Part shown: one piece after another, positions 37,116-45,726 of the stretch | How positions within the stretch are numbered: the stretch's first letter is position 1 | Layout: each line of letters opens with the position of its first letter | NCBI GenBank assembly: GCA_963827585.1 | Contig: CAWHCK010000011.1 | Location: 50,814-114,813 of the forward strand | DNA from: VAZQ01 sp963827585 | Lineage (GTDB): Bacteria; Pseudomonadota; Alphaproteobacteria; Rhizobiales; Xanthobacteraceae | Direction of reading: 5' to 3' | Length of the DNA: 64,000 nt | Notes under the pieces: generated by a model | What the model was told of the DNA's origin: nothing | The model's input: the letters and a program-made list of their open reading frames with translations, nothing else | Databases searched by the model: none | Position numbers and translations under genes: made by a program

Positions 37116-38195
37116 CTACTTCGGCAAATTCTTCATATAGTCGGTCAAGAATGCCCTCACCTCAGGCCGCACGGTGAGTGCGGTCTGCGCCACTTTGGGG
37201 GTGTCGGGTCCTGCCGCCCATAACGGCACGAAGCCGAAGGCATTCTCCGCCTCTTCCGCATAGGCCTTGTCGCTGTTGACGCGGGTAATCGCCGCGCGCA
37301 GCGCCTCGACCGCCGCCGCCGGCGCCTCGGGCGGCATGACGATCATGCGCTGGATGATGCCGTCGGCGCTGATGATGGCCTTGTAGATGTCCCAGAACTG
37401 GCCCGACGGCATCGTGCCCTTGATCTTCTGGTGAAGCTCATGGAACGTCGGGATCGGCAGTCCCTTCACCCCGTCCGGAACGAAGAAGTCTTTGCCGTCG
37501 TAGCCGGCGTCGTAGAAGACCGGGACCGCCTGGCCGGTCTTGACCAGGGTGGGCTCGACCACGCCGCGGTAGCTCGGCGGCGATTCCGAGAAGAAATTGA
37601 TCTCGCCGCGCTGGAACGCCAGCCGCGCCGCCGGGCTCGAGCGATAGCCCGTGACGTATTTGAACGGAATGCCCAGAATGTCCATCGCGAGCCGCAGGCG
37701 CAGGTCCTTCGGCGTGTCGACGCTCAGTCCGCCCACCACGAGGTTCTTCGCCTTGATGATGTCGGTCGGCTCCTTCATCCCGGGCGCGACGTCGGCGCGC
37801 ACGAAATGCACCGTGGTGCCGGGCTGAAGCGCGACGAACTGGTAGGTCTTGAAGTCCACGCGAAAGCGGTCCGGGTCGAGCGCGTACATGAAGGCGGTGC
37901 CGGTGAAATAACCCGCCATGGTGCCGTCGCGCGGCGCCACCTCGCCCAGGTACTTGGCCCCGACGATGCCGCCGGCGCCGTCCATGTTCTGGATGATGAT
38001 GTTCGGCTGACCGTCCAGGTAGCGGGCGAGATGTTTGGCGAACAGGCGACCCTCGATGTCGGTCGGCCCGCCGGGGGCGAAGTTGATCAGGATCGCGAGC
38101 CGCTTGCCCTTGTAGAAAGGATCCTCGGCATGCGCGTTCGGTGCAGCGATTGCGAGCAGGATGCCAAGCGCGATGCTCGCGCGCACGACAGGCAT
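37116..38195 (-). CDS. Bug/TctC-family periplasmic solute receptor
   Basis: A 359-residue receptor from ATG 38195 with a strong AGGGAGG site. The signal peptide is about 23 residues (cleavage near AHA/ED). The mature part has Bug-family features: FYKGKRLAILINFAPGGPTDIEGRLFAKHLARYL, IIIQNMDGAGGIVGAKYLGEVAPRDGT, and VTGYRSSPAARLAFQRGEINF. Tctc/Bug receptors deliver carboxylates such as citrate, phthalate or aromatic acids to TctAB carriers, which are not seen here. It runs divergently from the UbiD-type decarboxylase, with which it may share regulation. Confidence 0.85.
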   Translation of the reverse strand: MPVVRASIALGILLAIAAPNAHAEDPFYKGKRLAILINFAPGGPTDIEGRLFAKHLARYLDGQPNIIIQNMDGAGGIVGAKYLGEVAPRDGTMAGYFTGTAFMYALDPDRFRVDFKTYQFVALQPGTTVHFVRADVAPGMKEPTDIIKAKNLVVGGLSVDTPKDLRLRLAMDILGIPFKYVTGYRSSPAARLAFQRGEINFFSESPPSYRGVVEPTLVKTGQAVPVFYDAGYDGKDFFVPDGVKGLPIPTFHELHQKIKGTMPSGQFWDIYKAIISADGIIQRMIVMPPEAPAAAVEALRAAITRVNSDKAYAEEAENAFGFVPLWAAGPDTPKVAQTALTVRPEVRAFLTDYMKNLPK

Positions 38196-38341
38196 CTTGA
38201 TCCTCCCTGAGCCTTGTATTGTTGGCGCAAGCTTACCCATGGCGTCCCAGCGGGGGAAGTACTCCCGTCGCCGGCGCGACGATCTGGATTCGTCTGGTCG
38301 GCCGTGGCACAACCGACCGACTACGAGCGAAAGGAAACGCC

Positions 38342-39835
38342 GTGCTGGAAAAGGCCCAGGGCTTCAACGCGCAAGCCGACAGCTTCAACGCCTATGACCG
38401 GCCGCACGAGGATTTGCGCGAGTTCATCGCGCGGGCCGAGCGCGCGGACGAGATCGTGCGCATCAAGGGCGCGGACTGGAACCTGGAAATGGGCACGCTG
38501 GCCGAGATCGTGAATCACGCCCGGCCGGAGCCGCCGGCCATCCTGTTCGAGGACGTGCCGGGCTATCCCAAGGGCATGCGGCTACTTTCCGGCGCGACCA
38601 ATTCATCGAAGCGGCTGGCGATCACGCTCGGGTTGCCGGTCCCCGGCCATCCGCTCGACGTGGTGCGCGCCTATCGCGACCGCATGAAAACCCACCGGCC
38701 GATTCCGCCCAAGACCGTGGCGACGGGGCCGGTGTTCGAAAACATCGACCGCGACGACAAGGTCGACGTGCTGAAATTCCCGGTGCCGTTCCTGCACGAG
38801 CACGACGGCGGCCGCTACATCGGGACCGACGATCTCGTGATCATGCGCGATCCCGAGGAGAACTGGGTCAACGGCGCGACCTATCGGGCGATGGTCCAAG
38901 ACAGGAACCACGTCTCGCTCTGGATCTCGCCGGGCAAGCACGGAAGGCAAATTCGTGAAAAGTATTTCCGCGCGGGCAAGCCCTGCCCGGTGCTGATCTC
39001 CTGCGGGCACGATCCGCTGCTCTTCCTTGCCGGCGGCAACGAGCTCAAATTCGGCCTCTCCGAATACGACTATGCCGGCGGCCACCGCGGCGAGCCTTAC
39101 GAGATCGTGCTGAGCGAGCTCCACGGCCTGCCGATGCCGGCCCACGCCGAGATCGTCCTCGAAGGCGAGATGGTCGAGACCGTCAAGGCGAAGGAAGGAC
39201 CGTTCGGCGAGTTCACGGGCTATTATGCCTCGAGCCCGAGCGAGCAGCCGCTGGTCGAGGTCAAGCGCGTCTATTACCGCAACGACCCGATCCTCGGCAT
39301 TGCCTCGCCGATGCGCCCGCCGTCCGACTTCTCCTTCAGCAAATGCGTGATGAAGGCCGGCATGATCTGGGACGAGGTCGAGCGCGCGGGTCTTTCCGGC
39401 GTCGCCGGCGTATGGGTGCACGAATTCGGCGGCGCACGCATGTTCAACGTCATCGCCATCAAGCAGGCCTATCCCGGCCATGCGCGCCAGGCCGGCCTGC
39501 TCGCGGCCGGCTGCCAGTCGGCATCCTATCTCGGGCGCTTCGTCGTGGTGGTGGACGAGGACGTCGACCCGAGCGACCTGTTCGACGTGATGTGGGCGAT
39601 GTGCACGCGCTGCGATCCCGCAAGCGACATCGAGTTCGTGCGCCGCGCCTGGAGCGGTCCTCTCGATCCCTTGCTGGACAAGTCGAGCTCGACCAACTCG
39701 CGCGCCATCATCGATGCCTGCCGGCCGTTCGAGCGGCTCAAGGATTTTCCCATGGTCGCGCGCGCCAGCCCCGAGCTGCGGCAGAAGGTCCAGGAAAAAT
39801 TCGCCGATCTCCTCGGCAAGATCGGCTGCACCTGA
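38342..39835 (+). CDS. UbiD-family (prenylated-FMN) decarboxylase
   Basis: A 497-residue protein. GTG at 38342 is preferred because AAGGAAA precedes it. The UbiD fold is clear: FEDVPGYPKGMRLLSGATNSSKRLAI, FPVPFLHEHDGGRYIGTDDLVI, TYRAMVQDRN with R182, and KAKEGPFGEFTGYY with E285 and E290. That Arg-Glu-Glu set has the spacing of the catalytic R173/E277/E282 of E. coli UbiD. Such enzymes reversibly decarboxylate aromatic or alpha,beta-unsaturated acids using prenylated FMN made by UbiX, which is absent here. The class II aldolase-like gene follows after 12 bases. Together they suggest stepwise breakdown of a carboxylated aromatic or unsaturated compound. Confidence 0.93.
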   Translation: MLEKAQGFNAQADSFNAYDRPHEDLREFIARAERADEIVRIKGADWNLEMGTLAEIVNHARPEPPAILFEDVPGYPKGMRLLSGATNSSKRLAITLGLPVPGHPLDVVRAYRDRMKTHRPIPPKTVATGPVFENIDRDDKVDVLKFPVPFLHEHDGGRYIGTDDLVIMRDPEENWVNGATYRAMVQDRNHVSLWISPGKHGRQIREKYFRAGKPCPVLISCGHDPLLFLAGGNELKFGLSEYDYAGGHRGEPYEIVLSELHGLPMPAHAEIVLEGEMVETVKAKEGPFGEFTGYYASSPSEQPLVEVKRVYYRNDPILGIASPMRPPSDFSFSKCVMKAGMIWDEVERAGLSGVAGVWVHEFGGARMFNVIAIKQAYPGHARQAGLLAAGCQSASYLGRFVVVVDEDVDPSDLFDVMWAMCTRCDPASDIEFVRRAWSGPLDPLLDKSSSTNSRAIIDACRPFERLKDFPMVARASPELRQKVQEKFADLLGKIGCT

Positions 39836-39847
39836 GGAAAGCTCCCC

Positions 39848-40720
39848 ATGCCCGATCCATTCGCCGAGCTGCGCCACGAGCTCGCGGTCGCCAACCGCAT
39901 TCTCGCCAATGAAGGCATCATCGATGCGTTCGGACACATCAGCGCCCGCAATCCGAAGGATCCCGACCGCTATTTCATCTCCCGCCATCGCGCCTCGGAG
40001 CTGGTCGAGCCCTCCGACATCCTGGAGATGACGCTCGATTCAAAGCCCGTTCATGCCACCAACCTTCGCCTCTACAGCGAGATGGTGATCCACGGCGAAA
40101 TCTACAAAGTGCGGCCCGACATCAATTCGGTGTGCCACCACCATGCCCCTGCGGTGCTGCCCTTCTGTGCGACCGGCGTGGAGCTTGTGCCGCTCTTTCA
40201 CCTCGGCGCCACCCTCGGCGGCAAGGTGCCGTTCTGGGACAGCCGGGATGAATTCGGTGACACCAATCTGCTGGTGCGGACGCCGGAGGAAGGCGCGTCG
40301 CACGCCCGCGCGCTCGGGCCGCACTACATGCTGCTGCTGCGCCGCCACGGCGCATCGCTCGCCGGCAACTCGGTGCGCGAATGCGTGTTCCGCTCGATCT
40401 ACACGACCCGCAACGCCGAGCTGCAGCTGCGCGCCATGGCGATCGGAACACTGGGTCCACTGTCGCCCGGCGAGACCGAAAAGTGCGGCGGCCACAATCT
40501 CGGCGCGCGCGGGGTCGAGCGCGCCTGGGAATATTGGGTGACGCGGCTGCAGAAGGCGGAAGCGATGTGGGCCGCCGCCGGGCTCATGCGAATGAAGGGT
40601 CTCGCCGAGGTCGCGCGGCCGCGAACGGCGGGGCTCCCGCCGGCACGGCCCGCAGCGCGGCGCTCTGGCAAAACCCGTGGCAAAACCCCTGGAAAGAGCG
40701 CCGCAAACAAAAAGCGGTGA
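39848..40720 (+). CDS. Class II aldolase/adducin-family protein
   Basis: A 290-residue protein from ATG 39848 (GAGGAAAG upstream). It has the metal site of the family: E78 in LYSEMVIHGEIY, histidines 97-99 in SVCHHHAPAVLPF, and a late histidine in LLRRHGASLAG near residue 165. Family members are sugar-phosphate aldolases but also decarboxylases, for example 3,4-dihydroxyphthalate decarboxylase and the HCOMODA decarboxylase of syringate breakdown. With a UbiD enzyme next door, a decarboxylase or retro-aldol role on a ring-derived acid is plausible but not proven. The last 45 residues are Ala/Lys/Arg-rich and probably disordered. Confidence 0.9.
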   Translation: MPDPFAELRHELAVANRILANEGIIDAFGHISARNPKDPDRYFISRHRASELVEPSDILEMTLDSKPVHATNLRLYSEMVIHGEIYKVRPDINSVCHHHAPAVLPFCATGVELVPLFHLGATLGGKVPFWDSRDEFGDTNLLVRTPEEGASHARALGPHYMLLLRRHGASLAGNSVRECVFRSIYTTRNAELQLRAMAIGTLGPLSPGETEKCGGHNLGARGVERAWEYWVTRLQKAEAMWAAAGLMRMKGLAEVARPRTAGLPPARPAARRSGKTRGKTPGKSAANKKR

Positions 40721-40737
40721 TCCGCTCCCTCGTTAAT

Positions 40738-40770
40738 GATCCGCTAACGATCCGTTAATAGTCCGTTAAT
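40738..40770. repeat. Three 11-bp tandem repeats after the aldolase gene
   Basis: The units are gatccgctaac (40738-40748), gatccgttaat (40749-40759) and agtccgttaat (40760-40770). A looser copy, gatccgctccctcgttaat, precedes them at 40719. They are direct, not inverted, so they do not look like a terminator. They may be protein-binding sites or slippage products. Confidence 0.6.
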
Positions 40771-40947
40771 GGGCGGCGGAGTTGAATCGCGGCGCGCGTC
40801 GCAGGCTCCGTCGGAACCTGCCGGCCGCAGTCGGAAAACGGCAAGAACGCGGCGAACGAGATCACAAACAGGTAATGCGATAGGCCCGATTGTCGCCAAA
40901 AACAGCCGGTACCCGCACGCCCCTTCGGACGGGAAATGGGAATAGAA

Positions 40948-41172
40948 ATGCAAACGAGGCGGACTTATCAGGTGCAGCATTGGCCCAACGGCCAGTGGAA
41001 TCGCGAGCAAAACTGGCGAAAGGTCGAGGCAGCCAGCGAGAAAGAGGCTGCGGAGAAGGTATGTGGTGCTCCATTGGCACAGGAAGGCAAGCTCGCGCAA
41101 CTTCGCGCCCGCGTCCTCACCTTCGGCGATCTCAAGCAGCGTAGCGCGACGCCGTTTTATACGGTCGAATAG
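40948..41172 (+). CDS. Small conserved-looking hypothetical protein
   Basis: A 74-residue soluble protein (ATG 40948; ATG 40936 is four codons longer). It is rich in charged residues and Gln/Trp: RRTYQVQHWPNGQWNREQNW, then KVEAASEKEAAEKVCG and LAQLRARVLTFGDLKQRS. I read an alpha/beta composition with an N-terminal strand pair and a helix. The frame has normal codon use for the genome, and its length and motif density look protein-like. No family or function is recognised, and it stands alone between the aldolase and the cupin genes. Confidence 0.5.
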   Translation: MQTRRTYQVQHWPNGQWNREQNWRKVEAASEKEAAEKVCGAPLAQEGKLAQLRARVLTFGDLKQRSATPFYTVE

Positions 41173-41474
41173 GCTGGCGGCCCCGCCCCCGAGCTGACCG
41201 GCGCGGGCGTTCCACCCGATCGCTGCCGGCGCCTTCCCAGCGTTTCCCTGCCAGCCGCTCGATCACGTCGTCCGCCGTGGGCGATATTGACGCGCGACCA
41301 ACGCAGCGTGCACGTCGTTCCGCCTGGCGAAACGCGGGCGCCGCGGCGTGGCCGAGCGTTGCGCACCCCCACGTAATCCCGTAATGACGAGCGCATACGG
41401 TTCCATCAAAGCTCGCTTGCAATGACGGGCGGCACGGATCGCCCAAGCGCAGCCGATTCGAGGGAGGCGCCGGA
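41173..41474. other. Intergenic, 302 bp
   Basis: No coding potential that I trust. It is GC-rich, with fragments resembling dispersed repeats (cttgcaatgacgggcggcacgg near 41416). A GAGGGAGG ribosome-binding site for the next cupin gene lies at about 41460. Confidence 0.45.
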
Positions 41475-42074
41475 ATGACGGGCATGTACGAACAGGTGCG
41501 GCCAGGCATTGGTCACAACCAGCCCGACGAATATGCCGAGGAGAAGAAGCACGAGAAGTGGGAGCGCTGGGCCAAGAAGCGCACCTTCGTGCGGGCGCTC
41601 GAGGGCACGTACAGCCACCTGTACAAGGCGCTGCTCGAGGAGAAGCGGGTCTATCCATCCCAGGAGGTGCCGTGGAAGGGCGGCCCCGGCCAGTTCGGCA
41701 AGAGCGTCATCAGCCCACAGGCGACCACCATCATCCAGTCGTTGGAGTCGCATATCGAGGCCTATGCGCCGGGCGCCTATGGCCAGAAGCACGGCCACCT
41801 CAACAGCGCGGTGTTCTACGTGCTCAAGGGCCGCGGCCATGACGTGCACGACGGCCGGCATATTCCCTGGCAGGCGGGCGACGTGATGATCGTGGAGAAC
41901 GGTTGCGTCCACCAGCACTTCAACGACGATCCGAAGGAAGAGGCGATCCTGCTGGTGTTCAAGGCAAAGCCGCTGTTCCTGTTCATGCACCTCCTGTTCC
42001 AGAAGATCGTGGAATGGCCGCCAGACACATTGCCGCCCGGCCAGGACAGCTACCAGCCGCCGGCGGATATTTGA
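41475..42074 (+). CDS. Single-domain cupin protein
   Basis: A 199-residue protein. The charged N-terminus (residues 15-40, many Lys/Glu/Trp) is followed by a cupin barrel: IEAYAPGAYGQKHGHLNSAVFYVLKGRGHDVHDG and VMIVENGCVHQHFNDDPKEEAILLVFKAKP. Histidines in G-Q-K-H-G-H, and later V-H-Q-H, can hold a metal ion. The HQHFN motif is shared with the bicupin at 28495, suggesting a common family. It is the first gene of a co-directional run with another cupin, a receptor and a ThDP enzyme. The reaction is unknown; oxygenase or isomerase roles are typical of the superfamily. Confidence 0.85.
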   Translation: MTGMYEQVRPGIGHNQPDEYAEEKKHEKWERWAKKRTFVRALEGTYSHLYKALLEEKRVYPSQEVPWKGGPGQFGKSVISPQATTIIQSLESHIEAYAPGAYGQKHGHLNSAVFYVLKGRGHDVHDGRHIPWQAGDVMIVENGCVHQHFNDDPKEEAILLVFKAKPLFLFMHLLFQKIVEWPPDTLPPGQDSYQPPADI

Positions 42075-42139
42075 GGAAACGCTAATCGGTTTGACGCGTT
42101 TTCCGCGGCGAACCGGAAAACGCTATGCGAGGAGACCCC

Positions 42140-42700
42140 ATGCCTTTCGAGGACAAAGACGCGGCGTTGTCCGGCTCCGCCTCCTGCACCTTTCACGCCG
42201 ACGACATCGCGGCTTCGCAGGACTTCCGCACGCGCTACGAGACCCTGGCCAACGTCGTCAAAGCCGAGGACATGCCGTGGGAGCGCTCGGCCGACGGCTT
42301 GATCAAGCACCTCGTCCACCATCGCCTCAACACGCGCGAATGCTGCGTGGAAGCCTATATGCAGTTCCTCAAGACGGGCGAGCGCTCCGGCAAGCACCGG
42401 CACATGTGGGAGGAGGTCGTCTTCGTGGTCGAAGGCGCCGGCTACGACCTGCATTGGGACATGAAGTTCGACTGCCTCGAAGCCTTCAAATGGGAGTGGG
42501 CGGAGCTGCCGAAGAAGTTCGAGTGGAAGCAGGGCGACTACATCTACATCCCACCCTTCACCACCCATCAGCACTTCGCGAGCGCGGACGCGCGGCTGAT
42601 CATGATGAGCAACCGGATGGTCAAGGAGATGGGCTTCGACTGGTTCGATCAAGTGGAGAACGCGCCGGGGTTCGAACCCGGCCACAAGCAAGCAGGGTGA
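42140..42700 (+). CDS. Single-domain cupin protein
   Basis: A 186-residue protein from ATG 42140 with GAGGAG nine bases upstream. The cupin core shows MQFLKTGERSGKHRHMWEEVVFVVEGAGYDLHWD, then WKQGDYIYIPPFTTHQHFASADARLIMMSN. The H-x-H-x-E-x-x pattern (KHRHMWEE) and the later T-H-Q-H give a complete 3-His/1-Glu type metal site. It follows another cupin and precedes a receptor gene by 18 bases, so it is likely co-transcribed. The C-terminal bases happen to contain a tRNA T-arm-like string, which is coding. Confidence 0.85.
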   Translation: MPFEDKDAALSGSASCTFHADDIAASQDFRTRYETLANVVKAEDMPWERSADGLIKHLVHHRLNTRECCVEAYMQFLKTGERSGKHRHMWEEVVFVVEGAGYDLHWDMKFDCLEAFKWEWAELPKKFEWKQGDYIYIPPFTTHQHFASADARLIMMSNRMVKEMGFDWFDQVENAPGFEPGHKQAG

Positions 42701-42718
42701 CGTCCAGGGAGAAGGTCC

Positions 42719-43756
42719 ATGCGTGCCGGGAGTTGGATCTGCGGCGTTCTCGCCGCGCTTCTCGCGCTTGCGCCGATGCTCGCCCCGCCGGTCGCATATG
42801 CGCAGTCGCCGGTGGAATTCTACAAAGGCCGAAACGTCGATCTCTATATCGGCTACAGCGCAGGCGGCGCCTACGACCTCTATGCGCGCGTGCTCGCCCG
42901 CCATCTCGGCAAGCACATCCCCGGCAATCCTACGATCGTTCCAAGGAACATGGAGGGCGCCGGAAGCCTCCGCCTCGCCAACTGGCTCTACAATGTCGCG
43001 CCCAAGGACGGCAACGTCATCGGCACCATCGGCCGCGGCACCCCGTTCGATCCGCTGTTCGGCTCCAAGGGCGCGCAGTTCCAGGCCGACAAGTTCACCT
43101 GGATCGGCAGCGCCAACAACGAGGTCAGCATTTGCGTCGCCTGGAAGACGAGCGGCATCACCAAGCTCGAGGATGTACTGAGCAGGGAGCTGATCGTCGG
43201 CGGCACCGGGCAGGCCGCCGATACCGACCAGTTTCCCCGTATCCTCAACGGCGTTCTCGGCACCAAGTTCAAGATCGTCACCGGCTATCCCGGCGGCAAT
43301 GACATCACGCTTGCGCTGGAGCGCGGCGAGGTGAAGGGCCGTTGCGGCTGGTCGTGGTCGAGCGTGCTCGCCACCCAGAAACGCTGGGTCGACGACAAGT
43401 CGATCAGCATCCTGGTGCAACTATCGCTCAACAAGCACCCCGATCTGCCCGACGTTCCGCTCGTCATGGATTTTGCCAAGACCGAGGACCAGCAGCAGAT
43501 TTTCAGGCTGATCTTCGCGCGGCAGGTGATGGGGCGGCCTTATCTGGCGCCGCCCGGCGTGCCGAAGGACCGCGCCGAGGCGCTGCGCAAGGCCTTCATG
43601 GATACGATGAAGGACCCGGAATTCCTCGCCGACGCCGAGCGGTCGCAGCTCGAGATCACCCCGGTTTCCGGCGCCGACGTCGAGCGGCTGGTGAAGGAGA
43701 TCCATCAGACGCCCAAGGCGCTGACCGACAAGGCAGCGGAATTGATCCGGCATTAG
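42719..43756 (+). CDS. Bug/TctC-like periplasmic receptor
   Basis: A 345-residue protein from ATG 42719 (GGAGAAGG upstream). The signal peptide ends near AYA/QS at residue 28. The body matches tripartite tricarboxylate receptors: FYKGRNVDLYIGYSAGGAYDLYARVLARHLGKHIPG, PRNMEGAGSLRLANWLYNVAPKDGN, IVTGYPGGNDITLALERGEVKGRCG. It resembles the receptor at 37116 in design but not closely in sequence. Its position among cupin and ThDP genes suggests it captures the substrate of this pathway, a carboxylic acid. No TctA/TctB genes are seen. Confidence 0.87.
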   Translation: MRAGSWICGVLAALLALAPMLAPPVAYAQSPVEFYKGRNVDLYIGYSAGGAYDLYARVLARHLGKHIPGNPTIVPRNMEGAGSLRLANWLYNVAPKDGNVIGTIGRGTPFDPLFGSKGAQFQADKFTWIGSANNEVSICVAWKTSGITKLEDVLSRELIVGGTGQAADTDQFPRILNGVLGTKFKIVTGYPGGNDITLALERGEVKGRCGWSWSSVLATQKRWVDDKSISILVQLSLNKHPDLPDVPLVMDFAKTEDQQQIFRLIFARQVMGRPYLAPPGVPKDRAEALRKAFMDTMKDPEFLADAERSQLEITPVSGADVERLVKEIHQTPKALTDKAAELIRH

Positions 43757-43839
43757 TTGCGCATGATTCGGAATCAAGTAGATCGGCACGGCGGCGCTTT
43801 TCAGTCGCGTAAACCGATCGGTATCGAGAGGGCGCGCTG

Positions 43840-45615
43840 ATGCAGGAACAGAGCGGGCGAGTGCAGCCCTCGAGCCAGAACTATCGCGGCTGGCAGTCCG
43901 ACATCATCGTCGACTTGATCAAGCGGTACGGCTTTCCGCACATCACGCTCAATCCGGGCGCCAGCTTTCGGGGTTTGCACGATTCGCTGGTCAACTACGG
44001 CGGCAACGAGCCGCCGATGATGCTGTGCCAGCACGAAGAGATCGCGGTGCAGATCGCGCACGGCTACGCCAAGGCCGGCGGCAAGCCGATGGCGGTGATC
44101 CTGCACGATCTGGTCGGGCTGCTGCACGCCTGCATGGCGATCTACTACGCCTATCTCGACCGGGTGCCGATCTTCATCATCGGCGCGACCGGCCCGATGG
44201 ACGAAAGCAAGCGCCGGCCGCACATCGACTGGACGCACTCGGCGCTGGTTCAGGGCAATGCCGTCCGCGACTACGTGAAGTGGGACTACCAGCCCACCTC
44301 GATCGAGGGGGTGCCTGAAAGCTTTGCGCGCGCCTATTCGATCATGACCACGCAGCCGCAGGGCCCGGTCTACATGTGCTACGACGCGGCCCTGCAGGAG
44401 GAGCCGCTCGCTCGCGACGTGGCGCTGCCTCCCGCCGGCGCGGCCGCGACTCCGGCGCCGATGGCGCCCGATCCCAGCGCGATCGCCGCGATCGCGGACA
44501 AGCTGATCCGGGCCGAGCATCCTCTGCTGCTCGCCGAGTATGCCGGCCGGCGCCCGGGCGGCTTCGAAAGCATCGTGGCACTGGCCGAGACCACCGGCGC
44601 GGCGGTCTGGGACGTCAACAACGCGCTCAATTTTCCCAACAAGCATCCGCTGTGCCTGAGCATGGACAAGGAAACGCTCCGGCACACCGACCTGGTCGTG
44701 GGCCTCGACGTCAACGACTGGGAAAAACAGCTCACCGAGCTCAACAGCGCCACGCGCACGCGCGAGCAGATCACCCCGCCGACCTGCGATTTCGTCGAGA
44801 TCGGGTTCGCCGAGATCAATATCAGCAAGTGGGCTTTTGACTATTGCCGCATGCAGCCCTGCTCGGTCCGGGCGCTGGGCGACACCGCGCTGGGAATTCC
44901 CGCGCTCACCCGCATCTGCACGGAGCGCATCGCGGGCGACCCCAAGCTCAAGTCCCGCATCGCCGCGCGCACGGCTGCGATCGGCCGGCGGCACGACGAG
45001 GTCTGGGCGGCGTGGCAGGACGAGGCCCGCAAGAACTGGGACGCCTCTCCCATCACCTTCGCGCGGCTCGCGCTCGAAATCTGGGACGTGATCAAGGACG
45101 AGGACTGGGTGCTCACCGCCAACAATCTCAAGCAGCAGGTGCGCAAGCTCTGGGACTTCGACAAGCCCTACCGTCATCCCGGCGTCGAGCTCGGCACCTC
45201 GACCCAGATCGGCATCTCGCTCGGCGTGGCACTGGCGCACAAGGGCACCGGACGCATCGTGGTCGACATCCAGCCCGACGGCGACCTGATGTTCGACGCC
45301 GGCGCGCTCTGGATTGCGGCGAAATATGAAATCCCCATGCTCGTGGTCATGCACAACAACCGCGCCTACTACAACGACTGGGAGCACCAGATCCGCATGG
45401 CCAGGCTGCGCGGCACCGATGAGGCCAAGGCCCATATCGGCATGGACCTGTTCGGGCCGGCGCCCGACTTCGCCGGGCTTGCCCGCTCCATGGGCTGCTA
45501 CGGCGAGGGACCGATCGAGCAGCCGCGGGACATTCGCCCCGCGCTGCTGCGCGCGCTCGCCGAAGTCAAAAAGGGGCGGCTCGCGCTGGTGGACACCATC
45601 ACGCAGCACCGGTGA
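43840..45615 (+). CDS. ThDP-dependent acetolactate-synthase-like enzyme
   Basis: A 591-residue cytoplasmic enzyme. The Pyr domain has HITLNPGASFRGLHDSLVNYG and the glutamate pair E66/E67 in LCQHEEIAVQIAHGYAKAGGKP. The PP domain has the cofactor motif QPDGD at residues 478-482 and HNN about 27 residues later. The usual G-D-G-S is thus P-D-G-D, but the core D-G and the NN that hold Mg-ThDP are kept. The tail AYYNDWEHQIRMARLRGTDEAKAHIGMDL is characteristic of an uncharacterised subgroup. It probably acts on a 2-keto acid or acyloin. It ends the plus-strand set that begins with the cupins at 41475. Confidence 0.85.
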   Translation: MQEQSGRVQPSSQNYRGWQSDIIVDLIKRYGFPHITLNPGASFRGLHDSLVNYGGNEPPMMLCQHEEIAVQIAHGYAKAGGKPMAVILHDLVGLLHACMAIYYAYLDRVPIFIIGATGPMDESKRRPHIDWTHSALVQGNAVRDYVKWDYQPTSIEGVPESFARAYSIMTTQPQGPVYMCYDAALQEEPLARDVALPPAGAAATPAPMAPDPSAIAAIADKLIRAEHPLLLAEYAGRRPGGFESIVALAETTGAAVWDVNNALNFPNKHPLCLSMDKETLRHTDLVVGLDVNDWEKQLTELNSATRTREQITPPTCDFVEIGFAEINISKWAFDYCRMQPCSVRALGDTALGIPALTRICTERIAGDPKLKSRIAARTAAIGRRHDEVWAAWQDEARKNWDASPITFARLALEIWDVIKDEDWVLTANNLKQQVRKLWDFDKPYRHPGVELGTSTQIGISLGVALAHKGTGRIVVDIQPDGDLMFDAGALWIAAKYEIPMLVVMHNNRAYYNDWEHQIRMARLRGTDEAKAHIGMDLFGPAPDFAGLARSMGCYGEGPIEQPRDIRPALLRALAEVKKGRLALVDTITQHR

Positions 45616-45625
45616 GACTTCGCGC

Positions 45626-45722
45626 ATCGTAGCCCGGATGGAGCCCTAAGCGCGTTCACGCGCGTCTCGACGCGCTATGGCGAAATCCGGGATGTCCCTC
45701 CCGCATTGCGCTCCGCTCCATG
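45626..45722. repeat. Dispersed intergenic repeat (gtagcccgg...aatccggg type)
   Basis: The string cgtagcccggatggagc and the reverse-related gaaatccgggatgtc flank a GC-rich core with ctaagcgcgttcacgcgcg. Together they form an imperfect hairpin of the type scattered through Bradyrhizobium-like genomes. It lies between the convergent ThDP and ModA-like genes. Confidence 0.55.
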
Positions 45723-45726
45723 CGGC

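Noticed and set aside
42664..42684. tRNA T-arm-like string ggggttcgaacccggcc
   Set aside because: It lies within the cupin coding sequence (codons for A-P-G-F-E-P-G), and no acceptor, D or anticodon arm is found around it.
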